Assembly (NCBI RefSeq): GCF_019285735.1
Contig: NZ_CP079107.1
Span: 992,001 to 1,056,000 of the forward strand
Source of the DNA: Paeniglutamicibacter sp. Y32M11
GTDB lineage: Bacteria; Actinomycetota; Actinomycetes; Actinomycetales; Micrococcaceae
Length of the DNA: 64,000 bases
Direction: 5' to 3'
Shown here: positions 45,190 through 54,429 of the stretch, in pieces
Layout: each line of letters begins with the position of its first letter
Position numbering within the stretch: position 1 is the first letter of the stretch
The notes under the pieces: model-generated
Database searches by the model: none
Seen by the model: the letters and a program-made list of their open reading frames with translations, nothing else
What the model was told of the DNA's origin: nothing
Translations under genes and position numbers: made by a program

Positions 45190-46050
45190 TTAGACAGCCG
45201 GACCGTGGCCCAACGAGGTATTGATTGGCTTTTCGGTGAACGGGGTAGCCAGCGGTCGCTTGGCGGTGATGCCATCACCGGAGGACTGGTGGCGAAGCCG
45301 TCGCAATACCCACGGGGCCAGATGAGCGCGAGCCCAAATAAGGTCATCTCGCCTAGCCTCACGCCAGTTCTTGGCATCAATCTCACTGGCTGGAACATGT
45401 TTCAGGTTATGCGGAACATTCAACGAGTCAAGGGCCATGGCCGCAATGGTGTGGTGCCCCAAGGGAGAAAAATGCAGGCGATCCTCGGCCCACATTTGTG
45501 GTTGGTGCAGTTCCTGAAGCGACCACATATCTGCCACCACGGCGTCATAACGCGCAGCGATGGTCCGAACGTTTTCGTTGTAGATGGCTACCTTGCCACG
45601 AATGCCGCCAAGTACGGGTGTATCTCGAATATCTGGCCCGTTGAAGAGCAGGATCGTGGCACCGGAGGTCGCCAAGACCCGCACGAGCGCATCGAGTTTG
45701 TCGGCAATCGCATCAGGATCCCCGCCCGGTCGGATGACGTCGTTTCCACCCGCGCACAGACTAATCAAATCGGGTTTGAGTTCGAGAGCTGGTGCTGCTT
45801 GCTCGTCAAAGATCTGGTTGATGAGCCGGCCGCGGATGGCCAGATTGGCGTAGGCAAAGCCTTCGACGTTTTGGCTCAGCTGCTCTGCAACGCGATCCGC
45901 CCAGCCACGGTTTCCCCCGGGGCTCTGTGGATCAGGATCACCGATGCCCTCCGTGAATGAATCGCCGATGGCGACGAATCGGCGCCAGGGGTGTAATGCT
46001 TCGGTGGGGGAGGCGGATTCTTCGGCGGTAGGGTCTATGAAGTTGTTCAC
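45190..46050 (-). CDS. SGNH/GDSL hydrolase
   Basis: A 286-aa esterase/lipase-fold hydrolase. Block I is VAIGDSFTEGIGDPDP (Ser nucleophile), block III is CAGGNDVIRPGG, and block V is DRLHFSPLGHH (Asp, His). No signal peptide is visible, so it is probably cytosolic. GTG 46050 is chosen because AGGA lies eight bases upstream; the frame open to 46293 is antisense to the next hydrolase. Divergent from an alpha/beta hydrolase with a 91-base promoter gap. Confidence 0.88.
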   Translation of the reverse strand: MNNFIDPTAEESASPTEALHPWRRFVAIGDSFTEGIGDPDPQSPGGNRGWADRVAEQLSQNVEGFAYANLAIRGRLINQIFDEQAAPALELKPDLISLCAGGNDVIRPGGDPDAIADKLDALVRVLATSGATILLFNGPDIRDTPVLGGIRGKVAIYNENVRTIAARYDAVVADMWSLQELHQPQMWAEDRLHFSPLGHHTIAAMALDSLNVPHNLKHVPASEIDAKNWREARRDDLIWARAHLAPWVLRRLRHQSSGDGITAKRPLATPFTEKPINTSLGHGPAV

Positions 46051-46141
46051 AGATACATTCCTATCAAAGAATACGTGCGAAGCCCAAGCTAATGCTCCCT
46101 GGCATTTGAGCGGTGTCGTAGATTTCTGCTTGACTGGGTGG

Positions 46142-46798
46142 GTGAGCGAAACAAGTTGGAATCCCACTGTCATTTGGTCCCGCCCCGAAGCCGAACGTGC
46201 AGGAACGCCACTTTTGGTGCTCCTGCATGGATACCTCTCCAATGAAGAGGACCTGATGGGCCTGGCCCCCATGCTGCCGGAAGAATTGACCATTGTCTCC
46301 GTCCGGGCGCCCCAGGCCCTGGGACCGGGCTACACCTGGTTCCCGCTGATGCAGGATCTGGATTACTCATTTGATGCCGTCAAGGCATCCATTGAGGATC
46401 TGTGGTCATGGCTGGAACCGATTGCCAAGCAGCATTCGTCGGTGAGCCTGCTCGGCTTCTCCATGGGGATGGCGGTGGCGACCTCCCTGCTACGTCACCA
46501 GCCCGAGGCGATTACCACCGTCATTGGCCTCTCGGGGTTTGCCGTTCCAGAAGAGGGTGAGGGCTTCTTCGACGACAAAAAGCTCAAGGAAATGAACAAG
46601 CCGGTGTTCTGGGGTCGAGATCAGGCGGATCCAGTGATCACGCAAGACAAGATCGAATACACCCATGCCTGGGCCACTCAAGACGTGCACGTGACCAAGG
46701 TGCTGTACACAAATATGTTCCACTCGGTCAATGCGCAAGAGATGTCTCACGTGCACGAGTTCCTGACTCACGTTGTGCTCAAGGGTGCCTCGGTCTAA
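46142..46798 (+). CDS. Alpha/beta hydrolase (phospholipase/carboxylesterase-like)
   Basis: A 218-aa esterase of the small carboxylesterase/thioesterase type. It has LLVLLHGYLSNEEDLMGLAPML (oxyanion loop), the nucleophile elbow LLGFSMGMAVA and a His in NMFHSVNAQEM. I choose GTG 46142 (SETSWNPTVIWSRPEAERAG) because related proteins start here; the frame open from 45944 is antisense to the SGNH gene. No ribosome site is strong, so the start is uncertain. Confidence 0.75.
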   Translation: MSETSWNPTVIWSRPEAERAGTPLLVLLHGYLSNEEDLMGLAPMLPEELTIVSVRAPQALGPGYTWFPLMQDLDYSFDAVKASIEDLWSWLEPIAKQHSSVSLLGFSMGMAVATSLLRHQPEAITTVIGLSGFAVPEEGEGFFDDKKLKEMNKPVFWGRDQADPVITQDKIEYTHAWATQDVHVTKVLYTNMFHSVNAQEMSHVHEFLTHVVLKGASV

Positions 46799-46817
46799 AG
46801 AGGCTTGTACCTCCCTA

Positions 46818-46864
46818 TTGACACAAGGGAAAACTCCCTGCTTGTATTGGTTTATTGATACAAG
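46818..46864 (+). promoter_or_regulatory. Promoter with overlapping palindrome, likely GntR operator
   Basis: TTGACA (46818-46823) and TTGTAT (46842-46847) form a -35/-10 pair with an 18-base spacer. CTTGTAT (46841-46847) and ATACAAG (46858-46864) form an inverted repeat overlapping the -10. The second gene of the operon encodes a YtrA-like GntR regulator, which would fit autorepression. Confidence 0.5.
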
Positions 46865-46905
46865 GGGGGCCGCTTCGGCGTCCTCCTCCAGGCAAAGGGA
46901 CGCTC

Positions 46906-47967
46906 ATGGTCAACGGATTTGCTCTGCTGGTGTTTCTCGGCTTCGCAGTGGGGCTGCTCGTACTAGTTCGGCGGACCATCTTCACCCAACACCGCTCTGA
47001 TCTGCGCATACTTGGTGCCGTAGCTGATCGGCAAGAGCGATCCGTTGCCCACAAGGTCTTGCGCGTGCTGCGCGCCCGAAACATCGTTGTGCTGGTTGCC
47101 CTGGTGGTTGGGGGAGCGCTGGCCTGGAACCTTCACGAGCAGTTCCCCTCGGCCGCCGGATTGCCGTTGGCCGTGGCACCTGCGGGTATGTGGGTCCTCG
47201 CCTCGGCTGTCCTTGCCTGGTGGCCACTACCGTATGAGTTTGCGGATTCGGGCAGTGTGGCTTCCTCGGTGGCGAGCGCTGATCTAACACCACGGTCCAC
47301 GGCAACTTTTGGTCCTCGGTGGGGAATCATTGTGCCGACAGTTTTGTTGGCGGCCACCACCGTTGGGTTACTTGTTGCCGGAATCCTCTCCGGAACCGAC
47401 GAAAAAGGTCGCTTCCGGAACTTGCCCTACATTTCGGCCAACGGCGCCGAGCTGGACAACAACATGGTGGTGACGCACATTCAACTGGGTCACGGGTCGG
47501 TCGGTCCCTTCCCCGGGTGGTACTACGGGCTGCCGGTACTGGGCCTGTTGCTGGTGGGTGCCGGGTTGAGCCTGTGGGCTTTGCATAGCAATGCGCGCCG
47601 ACCTCGCCTGCGAGCGACTAAACTTCTGGCCTTCGACGATGCGGTGCGTACCAATGTTGGATTCGTCATCAGTACGGGGTTCAGCGCGATGCTTTGTCTC
47701 CAAGCCGCACCGTTAATGTTGTTCGCAGCCTCGGCACTATTTAGCTCGGGTCAAAGTACTGCCTATGAGGTGGGGCAGGTCGCCGAGGCTGCCACGATTC
47801 CGGACACGGTCCTCGACCCCGTGCTGGGAACACTTGCGGTAGTCATTGCCGTGGTGGCACTGATGCTTTTAGTCATCGGCACGATCTTGTTGGTGCGCTG
47901 GCTGGGTTGGATGACAACAACTCTGCGTCCATTGAAGGAACACTCCACGACCACGGTGATTGCATGA
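46906..47967 (+). CDS. Multi-pass membrane protein in a GntR operon
   Basis: A 353-aa protein with about seven hydrophobic segments and conserved polar stretches but no domain that I can name with confidence; it resembles DUF1648/SdpI-neighbour membrane proteins only loosely. AAAGGGA lies about eight bases before ATG 46906. It overlaps the GntR gene by 4 bases, so the two are a coupled pair, as commonly seen for YtrA-type regulators and the membrane protein or transporter they control. Confidence 0.7.
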   Translation: MVNGFALLVFLGFAVGLLVLVRRTIFTQHRSDLRILGAVADRQERSVAHKVLRVLRARNIVVLVALVVGGALAWNLHEQFPSAAGLPLAVAPAGMWVLASAVLAWWPLPYEFADSGSVASSVASADLTPRSTATFGPRWGIIVPTVLLAATTVGLLVAGILSGTDEKGRFRNLPYISANGAELDNNMVVTHIQLGHGSVGPFPGWYYGLPVLGLLLVGAGLSLWALHSNARRPRLRATKLLAFDDAVRTNVGFVISTGFSAMLCLQAAPLMLFAASALFSSGQSTAYEVGQVAEAATIPDTVLDPVLGTLAVVIAVVALMLLVIGTILLVRWLGWMTTTLRPLKEHSTTTVIA

Positions 47968-48314
47968 TCACTCTTGATACGACCCATCCCAGCGGCCCCG
48001 CTGAACAGATCCGCGCCCAGATCACGGCCCTGATTCAGTCCGGCGAGTTGGCGGCTGACGCCAGGCTGCCGCCGGTACGACAGCTGGCCGGGGACCTTCG
48101 GGTAGCCGCCGGCACGGTAGCCAAGGCCTATAAAGAACTTGAATCAACCGGATTGGTGCGCACCGGACGCGCCAACGGAACCCGAGTCAACCCCGGCCTC
48201 GTGCTAGAAACTCCAACGCTCAAGGACGTCCAGCGACTGGTCGCTGCGGCACGCAAGGCAGGACTGAGCCTAGAGGATGTCCAAGGCATCATCGCGGTGA
48301 GCTGGAACGCCTAA
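47964..48314 (+). CDS. GntR family regulator, YtrA-like
   Basis: A 116-aa regulator. The N-terminal GntR winged helix covers residues ~8-75 (IRAQITALIQSGELAADARLPPVRQLAGDL). The C-terminal tail is only ~40 residues, as in the YtrA subfamily, so effector binding is limited. ATG 47964 overlaps the membrane protein stop (ATGA). Likely binds the CTTGTAT/ATACAAG palindrome at the operon promoter. Confidence 0.88.
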   Translation: MITLDTTHPSGPAEQIRAQITALIQSGELAADARLPPVRQLAGDLRVAAGTVAKAYKELESTGLVRTGRANGTRVNPGLVLETPTLKDVQRLVAAARKAGLSLEDVQGIIAVSWNA

Positions 48315-48344
48315 AACCAACTGCGAATACATCTTGATAAAGAA

Positions 48345-48572
48345 TTAAGCCGTTTCTACGGTGATGCTGTCGCCACCGAGGCTGACGATGTCGCCCTTGC
48401 GGATCTGTGCGCCACGACGAGTTTCGATCGCGCCGTTGACCTTCACCAGACCGTCTTCGATTAACTGCTTCGCGTGGAATCCGTCGTCTGCAAACGATGC
48501 AAGCTTGAGCAGCTGACCGAGTCGAATTGATTCGTCGCGGATTTGGATGGGGAAAGTCTCGGAATTTGCCAT
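48345..48572 (-). CDS. S4-domain RNA-binding protein (YbcJ-like)
   Basis: A 75-aa protein made of one S4 RNA-binding domain: IRLGQLLKLASFADDGFHAKQLIEDGLVKVNGAIETRRGAQIRKGD. Family members bind structured RNA, possibly rRNA, and their role is poorly known. ATG 48572 gives the normal length. It converges on the GntR gene. Confidence 0.88.
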   Translation of the reverse strand: MANSETFPIQIRDESIRLGQLLKLASFADDGFHAKQLIEDGLVKVNGAIETRRGAQIRKGDIVSLGGDSITVETA

Positions 48573-48718
48573 GTATCCATCATCGCGCATCCGATGCCAC
48601 AGGGAAGCACTCGGATGCTCCACAGTGCTCGTTTGTGGTGCGTTAGACACAAAATGTCCAGTCGAGGCGTTGCGCGGCGTAGGTTGAGATGGAAATAGTT
48701 TGTCCCTGAAGGAGTCAC

Positions 48719-49699
48719 GTGGCCAGCCCCGACACACGTTCTAACGCGTTACCGCTGGCCATGGCCGGTGCAGCAGGCATCTTGATGCCCCTGCAGGCGC
48801 TGATCACCTCGAATGCAGCACTTTACTTGGGTGGGTACCTTGCTGCAGCACTATTTAGCTCCATCACGTCGCTGGCCTGCCTCTTGGTGGCTAGCCTAGC
48901 GATTCCTGCCGCCCGGGCCGGATGGAAACGTTTCGGAGCCGTATGGCGAGAACGAACAATTCCACGCTGGTACATCTTGGCGGGAGTGATCGGTGCCTAT
49001 TACATGCTCGCTCAGGCGCTAAGCGTCGGGAACATCGGATTAGCACTCTTCGCCGTGGCCGTGGTGGGAGCCAGAACAATTTCGAGCATCCTCATCGATG
49101 TGATTGGCTTTAGCCCAGCAGGCAAACAACCGATCACCCGCCGCAGGATCATTGGCGCCGCGATTCTGGTCATCGGTGCCGTCATCGCAGCATGGGACCC
49201 CATCACCCATAGCGGCCAGTCACCTGCTGCTGTCATTTCCTTAGCCATAGCCGTTGTTGCTGGTCTATTGGTCAGTTTTCAACAATCAATGAATGGCCGG
49301 GCCGGGCAAGCCTATGGTTCGACCACCACAGCAACCGGGCTCAACTATCTCGCCTCATCGGCCGGACTCATCGTGGCCATGAGTATCGCCGGATTACTGC
49401 ACATTGAACCGTTCGGCTACTCGGCGATCCCCGCCTGGTGGATGTATTTTGCCGGTCCGCTCGGGATCCTCTTTGTGGTCACCGGTGTCACCTTGGTCCC
49501 CAAGCTCGGATCCTTGGTCTTGGGCATTGGCCTTGTTACGGGGCAACTGCTCGGATCCCTGATCTTGGACCTGATACTCTCACCCGAAAAAGTGAGCGGC
49601 AATGAAATTGCTGGAACACTAGCAACGCTGCTTGCCGTCTTCATCGCTTCCTGGCAGCCCAATGGACGACCACGCTGGAAGGCACAAAAAGCATCATGA
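48719..49699 (+). CDS. YdcZ/DUF606-type DMT transporter, first of a pair
   Basis: A 326-aa membrane protein with about ten membrane segments. It contains two tandem DUF606 (YdcZ) halves starting near residues 12 and 168. It belongs to the drug/metabolite transporter superfamily; substrate unknown. The GTG 48719 start has AAGGAG upstream. It overlaps the next gene by 4 bases; the two proteins are paralogues and probably form a heteromer. Confidence 0.82.
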   Translation: MASPDTRSNALPLAMAGAAGILMPLQALITSNAALYLGGYLAAALFSSITSLACLLVASLAIPAARAGWKRFGAVWRERTIPRWYILAGVIGAYYMLAQALSVGNIGLALFAVAVVGARTISSILIDVIGFSPAGKQPITRRRIIGAAILVIGAVIAAWDPITHSGQSPAAVISLAIAVVAGLLVSFQQSMNGRAGQAYGSTTTATGLNYLASSAGLIVAMSIAGLLHIEPFGYSAIPAWWMYFAGPLGILFVVTGVTLVPKLGSLVLGIGLVTGQLLGSLILDLILSPEKVSGNEIAGTLATLLAVFIASWQPNGRPRWKAQKAS

Positions 49700-50685
49700 C
49701 CCAAAGTAGCACCGCAACGGAAACGGCCCCACGGTCCAGGGCGCCGATCTATCTTGCTATTGCCGTGCTGGCCGGACTGGCCATGCCCATCCAGAGTCGA
49801 ATCAACGGTGCCCTCGGACTTCACCTCGGAGATCCAATCGCGGCATCCTTGGTCAGCTTTTGCACCGGGCTGATCCTGCTGATCATCATCTCCTTGGTCG
49901 TGCCCTGGGCTAGGGCCGGAGCCCGTGAAATCCCGCGGGCGCTACGGGAAAAACGTTTCCCATGGTGGTACCTGGCGGCCGGCTGCGTGGGGGCATCGGT
50001 GGTCATTTCGCAGACCTACACCGTGCCACTGCTGGGAGTCGCGCTCTTTACCGTTTCCATCGTCACCGGACAGACTCTTGGGTCAATGCTCGTGGACAGC
50101 ATCGGGTTTGGCCCCGGCGGGCGCCGCCGCATCAGCGGCGTACGCGCCATCGGGGCGCTGCTCACGATCGTGGGCGTCATCTGGGCCGTTAGCCCGAGAC
50201 TCGCCACCACCGGGTCCATCAGTACATTGTTGCTACCAACCATCATTCCGCTGGTCGTTGGCTTCTTGATGGGATTTCAATCGGCGGCCAACGGTGTCCA
50301 AGCCCGAGCCTATGGAACCCCCGTGGCGGCAACGTTGATGAACTTTGGTGTCGGTGCAATCATGCTGGTCATCATCTTGTTGGTTCGGATGCCCTCCGTG
50401 GGCCTCCCACATGCCCTGCCGACCCAATGGTGGTACTACCTGGGTGGTCCGCTGGGCTGCATTTTTATCGGCCTTGCGGCGTTTCTGGTGAGGCACTTGG
50501 GTGTGCTGCTGACCGGACTTGGCATGATTTGCGGGCAGCTGGTGGGATCGCTGCTGATCGACGTGGTGGTCCCCGCGCCCGGTGCCGTGGTGAACGGGGC
50601 AACAGTCGCCGGAACAATATTAACGCTGGCTGCTGTCGCTCTGACCTCGGTGGCCGGCGGGCGAACACGCACAAGGCGTAACTAA
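49696..50685 (+). CDS. YdcZ/DUF606-type DMT transporter, second of a pair
   Basis: A 329-aa paralogue of the preceding protein with the same two-half layout (for example YLAIAVLAGLAMPIQSRINGALG and FLMGFQSAANGVQARAYG). ATG 49696 overlaps the upstream stop (ATGA). The ~260 bases after it hold a short GC-rich hairpin (50756-50762 with 50767-50773) and no further gene. Confidence 0.82.
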   Translation: MTQSSTATETAPRSRAPIYLAIAVLAGLAMPIQSRINGALGLHLGDPIAASLVSFCTGLILLIIISLVVPWARAGAREIPRALREKRFPWWYLAAGCVGASVVISQTYTVPLLGVALFTVSIVTGQTLGSMLVDSIGFGPGGRRRISGVRAIGALLTIVGVIWAVSPRLATTGSISTLLLPTIIPLVVGFLMGFQSAANGVQARAYGTPVAATLMNFGVGAIMLVIILLVRMPSVGLPHALPTQWWYYLGGPLGCIFIGLAAFLVRHLGVLLTGLGMICGQLVGSLLIDVVVPAPGAVVNGATVAGTILTLAAVALTSVAGGRTRTRRN

Positions 50686-50945
50686 CTCTCGTTCTTCCTC
50701 CTCACCGCCGGAGCTGGCACCGTGGTGATGCTCCGTACCGCAGAACCGGTCCAAGATGGGGCGGCTGCCCCATGAGAGCAACGGATGCCGCGTTCTACAC
50801 TGCAACCATCACGGGAAGAAGCAGTGGCCCGTGCGCGGAACGGCATGTGGTCGCAACCCGAGGAATACGTGGGTGCGGCACCGATGATCGCCTTCTGCGC
50901 GGCCAGGGCGACTGCTGAGAACCCTCGGGACCGAGGAGCAGGACC

Positions 50946-51533
50946 ATGAGCATTCTTAACACCACGAGCGAATCCAACGCCGTCGGAGCCACGGCCGCGT
51001 TGTATGCGGCGGACCGGAGCGCACTGGGTTACGTACCAAGCCACACCAAGGTTCTGGCCCTGCACCCGGAGGCCTTTCAAGCGTGGAAGGCCCTGCAATC
51101 GACGATTGTTGCGTCGTTGGGGCCGCGCCGCTACGAACTGGTCACTCTGGCTGCGGCCCAGGGTATCGGTTCCGCGCATTGCCTGCTGGCCCACGGCTAC
51201 AAGGCGCTACATTTCCTGGCCGAAGACCAACTACTGCGGATCGCCAAGGACTACCGCAACGCGGACCTGAATGAGGCCGAGGTGGCGATGATGGACTTCG
51301 CCCGCAAGCTGAGCACCAACTCGGACGCCATGGACGAGTCAGACAGTCTGCGCCTGCGAAGTCTAGGATTTAGGGACCGGGAGATCGTTGACATTGCTCT
51401 GGCAGCGGCGGCCAGAAACTATTTGAGCCGAATTCTTCAGGCCCTGGCCGTGGACGTTGATGTTCCGCCGCAACTGAACGAGAAAATGCGTCGGGCCTTG
51501 CTTGAGCCGCTGGGGCAGACAGCCGTCGGCTGA
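50946..51533 (+). CDS. Carboxymuconolactone decarboxylase/AhpD-fold protein
   Basis: A 195-aa AhpD-like helical protein of the peroxidase-related type. The core is AFQAWKALQSTIVASLGPRRYELVTLAAAQGIGSAHCLLAHG, with Cys and His in the usual active-site helix. The first Cys of the CxxC seen in AhpD is Ala here, so disulfide reductase activity would need another thiol. It probably acts in peroxide or thiol chemistry. The ATG 50946 start follows AGGA. Confidence 0.78.
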   Translation: MSILNTTSESNAVGATAALYAADRSALGYVPSHTKVLALHPEAFQAWKALQSTIVASLGPRRYELVTLAAAQGIGSAHCLLAHGYKALHFLAEDQLLRIAKDYRNADLNEAEVAMMDFARKLSTNSDAMDESDSLRLRSLGFRDREIVDIALAAAARNYLSRILQALAVDVDVPPQLNEKMRRALLEPLGQTAVG

Positions 51534-51617
51534 GTCAAACTAGGGATGATGAATCACCCCCCCTGACCTTCAAGACCGTGTGTCGGGAGCCGGGCGGGTG
51601 GCCAAGCGCGTGAGGTC

Positions 51618-51864
51618 TCAATGATTCGGGGTCTCGGTTTTACGCAGCATGTTTGAGATGTGCGTGCCCACGGTTTTTTCGCTGATTACCAGATTCTTGG
51701 CAAACTCCGGTTAGGTGAGCTGCCGGCGTCCCGGTGCTGGGTAGGTCAATCTTGATCCTTGCCCGGGCCGCAATTTCTAGCAGCGATTCGCTGATCGCCC
51801 ATGCCTGAAGATCCTCTGCGGGCGGAATCGGCCATTGTCGTTTAAAAGAGCTCCGGATTTGCAT
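51618..51864 (-). pseudogene. LuxR-family regulator remnant, frameshifted
   Basis: On the minus strand, DLQAWAISESLLEIAARARI up to HLT (51864 to about 51715) is followed in another frame by EFAKNLVISEKTVGTHISNMLRKTETPNH and a stop at 51618. The second piece is a clear C-terminal LuxR/GerE helix-turn-helix. The whole N-terminus is missing and the two pieces are out of frame, so this is a decayed regulator gene lying just upstream of glyS on the other strand. Confidence 0.65.
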
Positions 51865-51972
51865 TCACTCCCTCGCACGCTCGGCGGCAAGGGCGGTGAA
51901 ATTTCAGCAAACGTTCACCTCGGTAGGGGGTGAAGGAGCGCCCGAAGCTCGAAGTGCACGAGGCAAACACGA

Positions 51973-51978
51973 TAGGCT
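51973..51978 (+). promoter_or_regulatory. Probable -10 box of glyS
   Basis: TAGGCT, a typical actinobacterial -10, lies 63-69 bases before the glyS start, giving a leader of about 55 bases. The region upstream has a TTCACC/GGGTGAA hairpin but no T-box signature. Confidence 0.35.
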
Positions 51979-52041
51979 GGGTGAGTATGTTTTTCGCCCA
52001 ACGGACCGCAACCAGCGGCCTCGTGAACCATTGGAGTTGTT

Positions 52042-53427
52042 ATGGCGCCTCAGTCCAAGCTCGATCAAGTCATCTCCCTCGCCAAACGGCGTGGCTTCGT
52101 TTTCCAGGCGGGTGAAATCTACGGCGGCTCTCGCTCCGCGTGGGACTACGGACCACTGGGTACCGAGCTGAAGGAAAACATCAAGCGCGAGTGGTGGCAG
52201 AGCTTTGTCCGCGGACGTGAGGACATGGTGGGCCTTGATTCCTCCATCATCCTGCCTAAGGCCGTCTGGGAAGCCTCCGGCCACGTCGCCACCTTCACCG
52301 ACCCGCTGGTCGAGTGCGTCTCCTGCCACAAGCGTCACCGCCAGGACCACCTCATTGAGGCCTTCGTCAACAAGAAGAAGCGCCAGCCGGCCGACGGCAT
52401 GAGCGAAATTGCCTGCCCCGACTGCGGCACCAAGGGTCAGTTCACCGAACCGCAGATGTTCTCCGGCTTGATGAAGACCTTCCTGGGCCCGGTAGACACC
52501 GCCGCAGGCATGGCGTACATGCGTCCGGAAACCGCGCAGGGCATCTTCGTGAACTTCAACAACGTGCTGACCGCGAGCCGTAAGAAGCCGCCGTTTGGCA
52601 TTGGCCAGATCGGCAAGGCGTTCCGTAATGAGATCACGCCGGGCAACTTCATCTTCCGTACCCGTGAGTTCGAGCAGATGGAAATCGAGTTCTTCACCGC
52701 ACCGGAGGACGCTCCGGCGTTCTTCGATCAGTGGGTCGAGGACTGCTGGGCCTGGTACCTGGATCTTGGCATTAGCGAAGAGAACCTGCGTCGTTTTGAT
52801 GTCCCCGAGGAAGACCGCGCTCACTACTCGGCCGGCACCATCGACTTCGAGTACCGCTTTGGCTTCCAGGGTTCGGAGTGGGGCGAGCTCATGGGCGTCG
52901 CCAACCGCACCGATTACGATCTGACTAGCCACTCCAAGGGTTCGGGCACCGAGTTGAGCTACTTCAACCAGGCCACCGGCGAACGCTTCACCCCGTACGT
53001 GATCGAGCCGTCCTTCGGTTTGACCCGTTCGATGATGGCCTTCCTGGTTGATGCCTACGTTGAGGACGAAGCCCCGAACGCCAAGGGCGGTGTGGACAAG
53101 CGCACCGTGCTGAAGCTTGACCCGCGTCTGGCACCGGTCAAGGCCGCTGTGCTGCCGCTCTCGCGCAACGAGGAACTGTCGCCGAAGGCCAAGGCGCTGG
53201 CCGCCGAACTGCGCAAGACGTGGAACATCGACTTCGATGATGCCGGTGCCATTGGCCGGCGTTACCGCCGTCAGGATGAGATTGGTACCCCGTTCTGCAT
53301 CACCGTTGACTTCGATACTCTCGAGGATCAGGCCGTGACCATCCGTGACCGCGACACCATGACCCAGGAACGTGTGGCACTGGATCAGGTGCGCACCTAC
53401 CTGTCCGAGCGCCTCAACGGAGCCTAA
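52042..53427 (+). CDS. glyS: Glycine--tRNA ligase (dimeric type)
   Basis: A 461-aa class II aminoacyl-tRNA synthetase that charges tRNA-Gly; the alpha2 form found in actinobacteria. Motif 1 region [20 protein letters not shown], motif 2 [26 protein letters not shown] and motif 3 [13 protein letters not shown] are visible, with a Cys-rich insert ([13 protein letters not shown]). The C-terminal anticodon-binding domain starts near residue 370. A GNAT gene follows after four bases. Confidence 0.96.
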   Translation: MAPQSKLDQVISLAKRRGFVFQAGEIYGGSRSAWDYGPLGTELKENIKREWWQSFVRGREDMVGLDSSIILPKAVWEASGHVATFTDPLVECVSCHKRHRQDHLIEAFVNKKKRQPADGMSEIACPDCGTKGQFTEPQMFSGLMKTFLGPVDTAAGMAYMRPETAQGIFVNFNNVLTASRKKPPFGIGQIGKAFRNEITPGNFIFRTREFEQMEIEFFTAPEDAPAFFDQWVEDCWAWYLDLGISEENLRRFDVPEEDRAHYSAGTIDFEYRFGFQGSEWGELMGVANRTDYDLTSHSKGSGTELSYFNQATGERFTPYVIEPSFGLTRSMMAFLVDAYVEDEAPNAKGGVDKRTVLKLDPRLAPVKAAVLPLSRNEELSPKAKALAAELRKTWNIDFDDAGAIGRRYRRQDEIGTPFCITVDFDTLEDQAVTIRDRDTMTQERVALDQVRTYLSERLNGA

Positions 53428-53431
53428 GACC

Positions 53432-54349
53432 ATGTCGACACTGGAATTTCGGCCCTGGCGGGACGGGGACGACCTGGAATTGCTGGAACTCTTCGGCGAT
53501 CCGGCGTCCCCGCATGCCCACCAAGACCGAACCATGTTCCGTAAGGATTCGGACGCGCCCTTCAGCCGTGCGCTGGTGGCCACGGATCAGGGCATCGCCG
53601 TGGCAGCCGGCGTGGTGTTTGCCTCCACGCTGCACCCGACGCGCCTGTGGCTCTACGTTGAGGTGGCTCGCGAACACCGCCGCACCGGTGTGGGCACCGA
53701 GTTGGTGCAGCAGTTGCGCGCCCTGATCCCGGCAACACAGAGCAGTGAGCTGAAGGCTCGCTACACCGTGACCGCCGGAACCGATGCCGCGGCCGCGGCA
53801 GGCTTCTGCGCGGCACTGGGGATGCGCACCATCCAGCGCACCCGCGACGTGGTCATCGAGCCGGGCGGCCTGGCCCTGCCGATCTTCGCCGAGGATGGGT
53901 TGACCATCGATGAGATTGCTACCGGCAGTGTCGAGCTGACGAAGCTGGTCATCGAGTTCTACAACTCCACCCACGCCTGGGATCCGGCCAACATGACCCT
54001 GGGCAGTGCCCAGAAGATGTTGCTGGATGACGCGACCGGAGCCCAGGGCGTGATCATCTTCCGCGATAAGCCCAAATCTCGTGGTGGAAAGATCCTGTCC
54101 TTCGCCATCAGCTACACCCCTGCGCGCGCCGATGCGCCGGCGGATGTGCTCTTGGGTTGGAACCCGGAACTGAGCGAAGAGGAATCGGCCGAGCCTATCC
54201 GCGGGATGCTGGCCATGCTGGTTCACCAGTACCCGGTGAAGCTTGAGGTTGATGAGTCAATGGTGGTGCTTTCCTCGTTGGTTGATGTTTTGGCCACGAA
54301 GAATCACGCCACCGTCATTGCCACCACGCACATCGTGGCCACGGCCTAG
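53432..54349 (+). CDS. GNAT family N-acetyltransferase
   Basis: A 305-aa protein with a GNAT domain in the N-terminal half. The acetyl-CoA loop region is VEVAREHRRTGVGTELVQQLRAL. A second, more degenerate GNAT-like half follows. The substrate is unknown. ATG 53432 starts four bases after the glyS stop, so the two are co-transcribed and end at the hairpin at 54368-54412. Confidence 0.82.
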   Translation: MSTLEFRPWRDGDDLELLELFGDPASPHAHQDRTMFRKDSDAPFSRALVATDQGIAVAAGVVFASTLHPTRLWLYVEVAREHRRTGVGTELVQQLRALIPATQSSELKARYTVTAGTDAAAAAGFCAALGMRTIQRTRDVVIEPGGLALPIFAEDGLTIDEIATGSVELTKLVIEFYNSTHAWDPANMTLGSAQKMLLDDATGAQGVIIFRDKPKSRGGKILSFAISYTPARADAPADVLLGWNPELSEEESAEPIRGMLAMLVHQYPVKLEVDESMVVLSSLVDVLATKNHATVIATTHIVATA

Positions 54350-54367
54350 AAATACAGCAGGTACGCA

Positions 54368-54412
54368 GATGGCGTCGGATGCTTCCCTTTGCGGGAAGCG
54401 TCCGACGCCATC
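54368..54412. terminator. Terminator between glyS-GNAT and LLM oxidoreductase genes
   Basis: A 20-bp stem (54368-54387 with 54393-54412, one G-T pair) and 5-nt loop, lying between converging genes. Confidence 0.8.
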
Positions 54413-54429
54413 GTTGTGTGCGGGTGGTA

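Noticed and set aside
51865-52041. T-box leader for glyS
   Set aside because: No T-box sequence or terminator/antiterminator pair is visible; a simple -10 box is.
51904-53583. 559-codon open frame on the minus strand
   Set aside because: Antisense shadow of glyS, which has all class II synthetase motifs on the plus strand.
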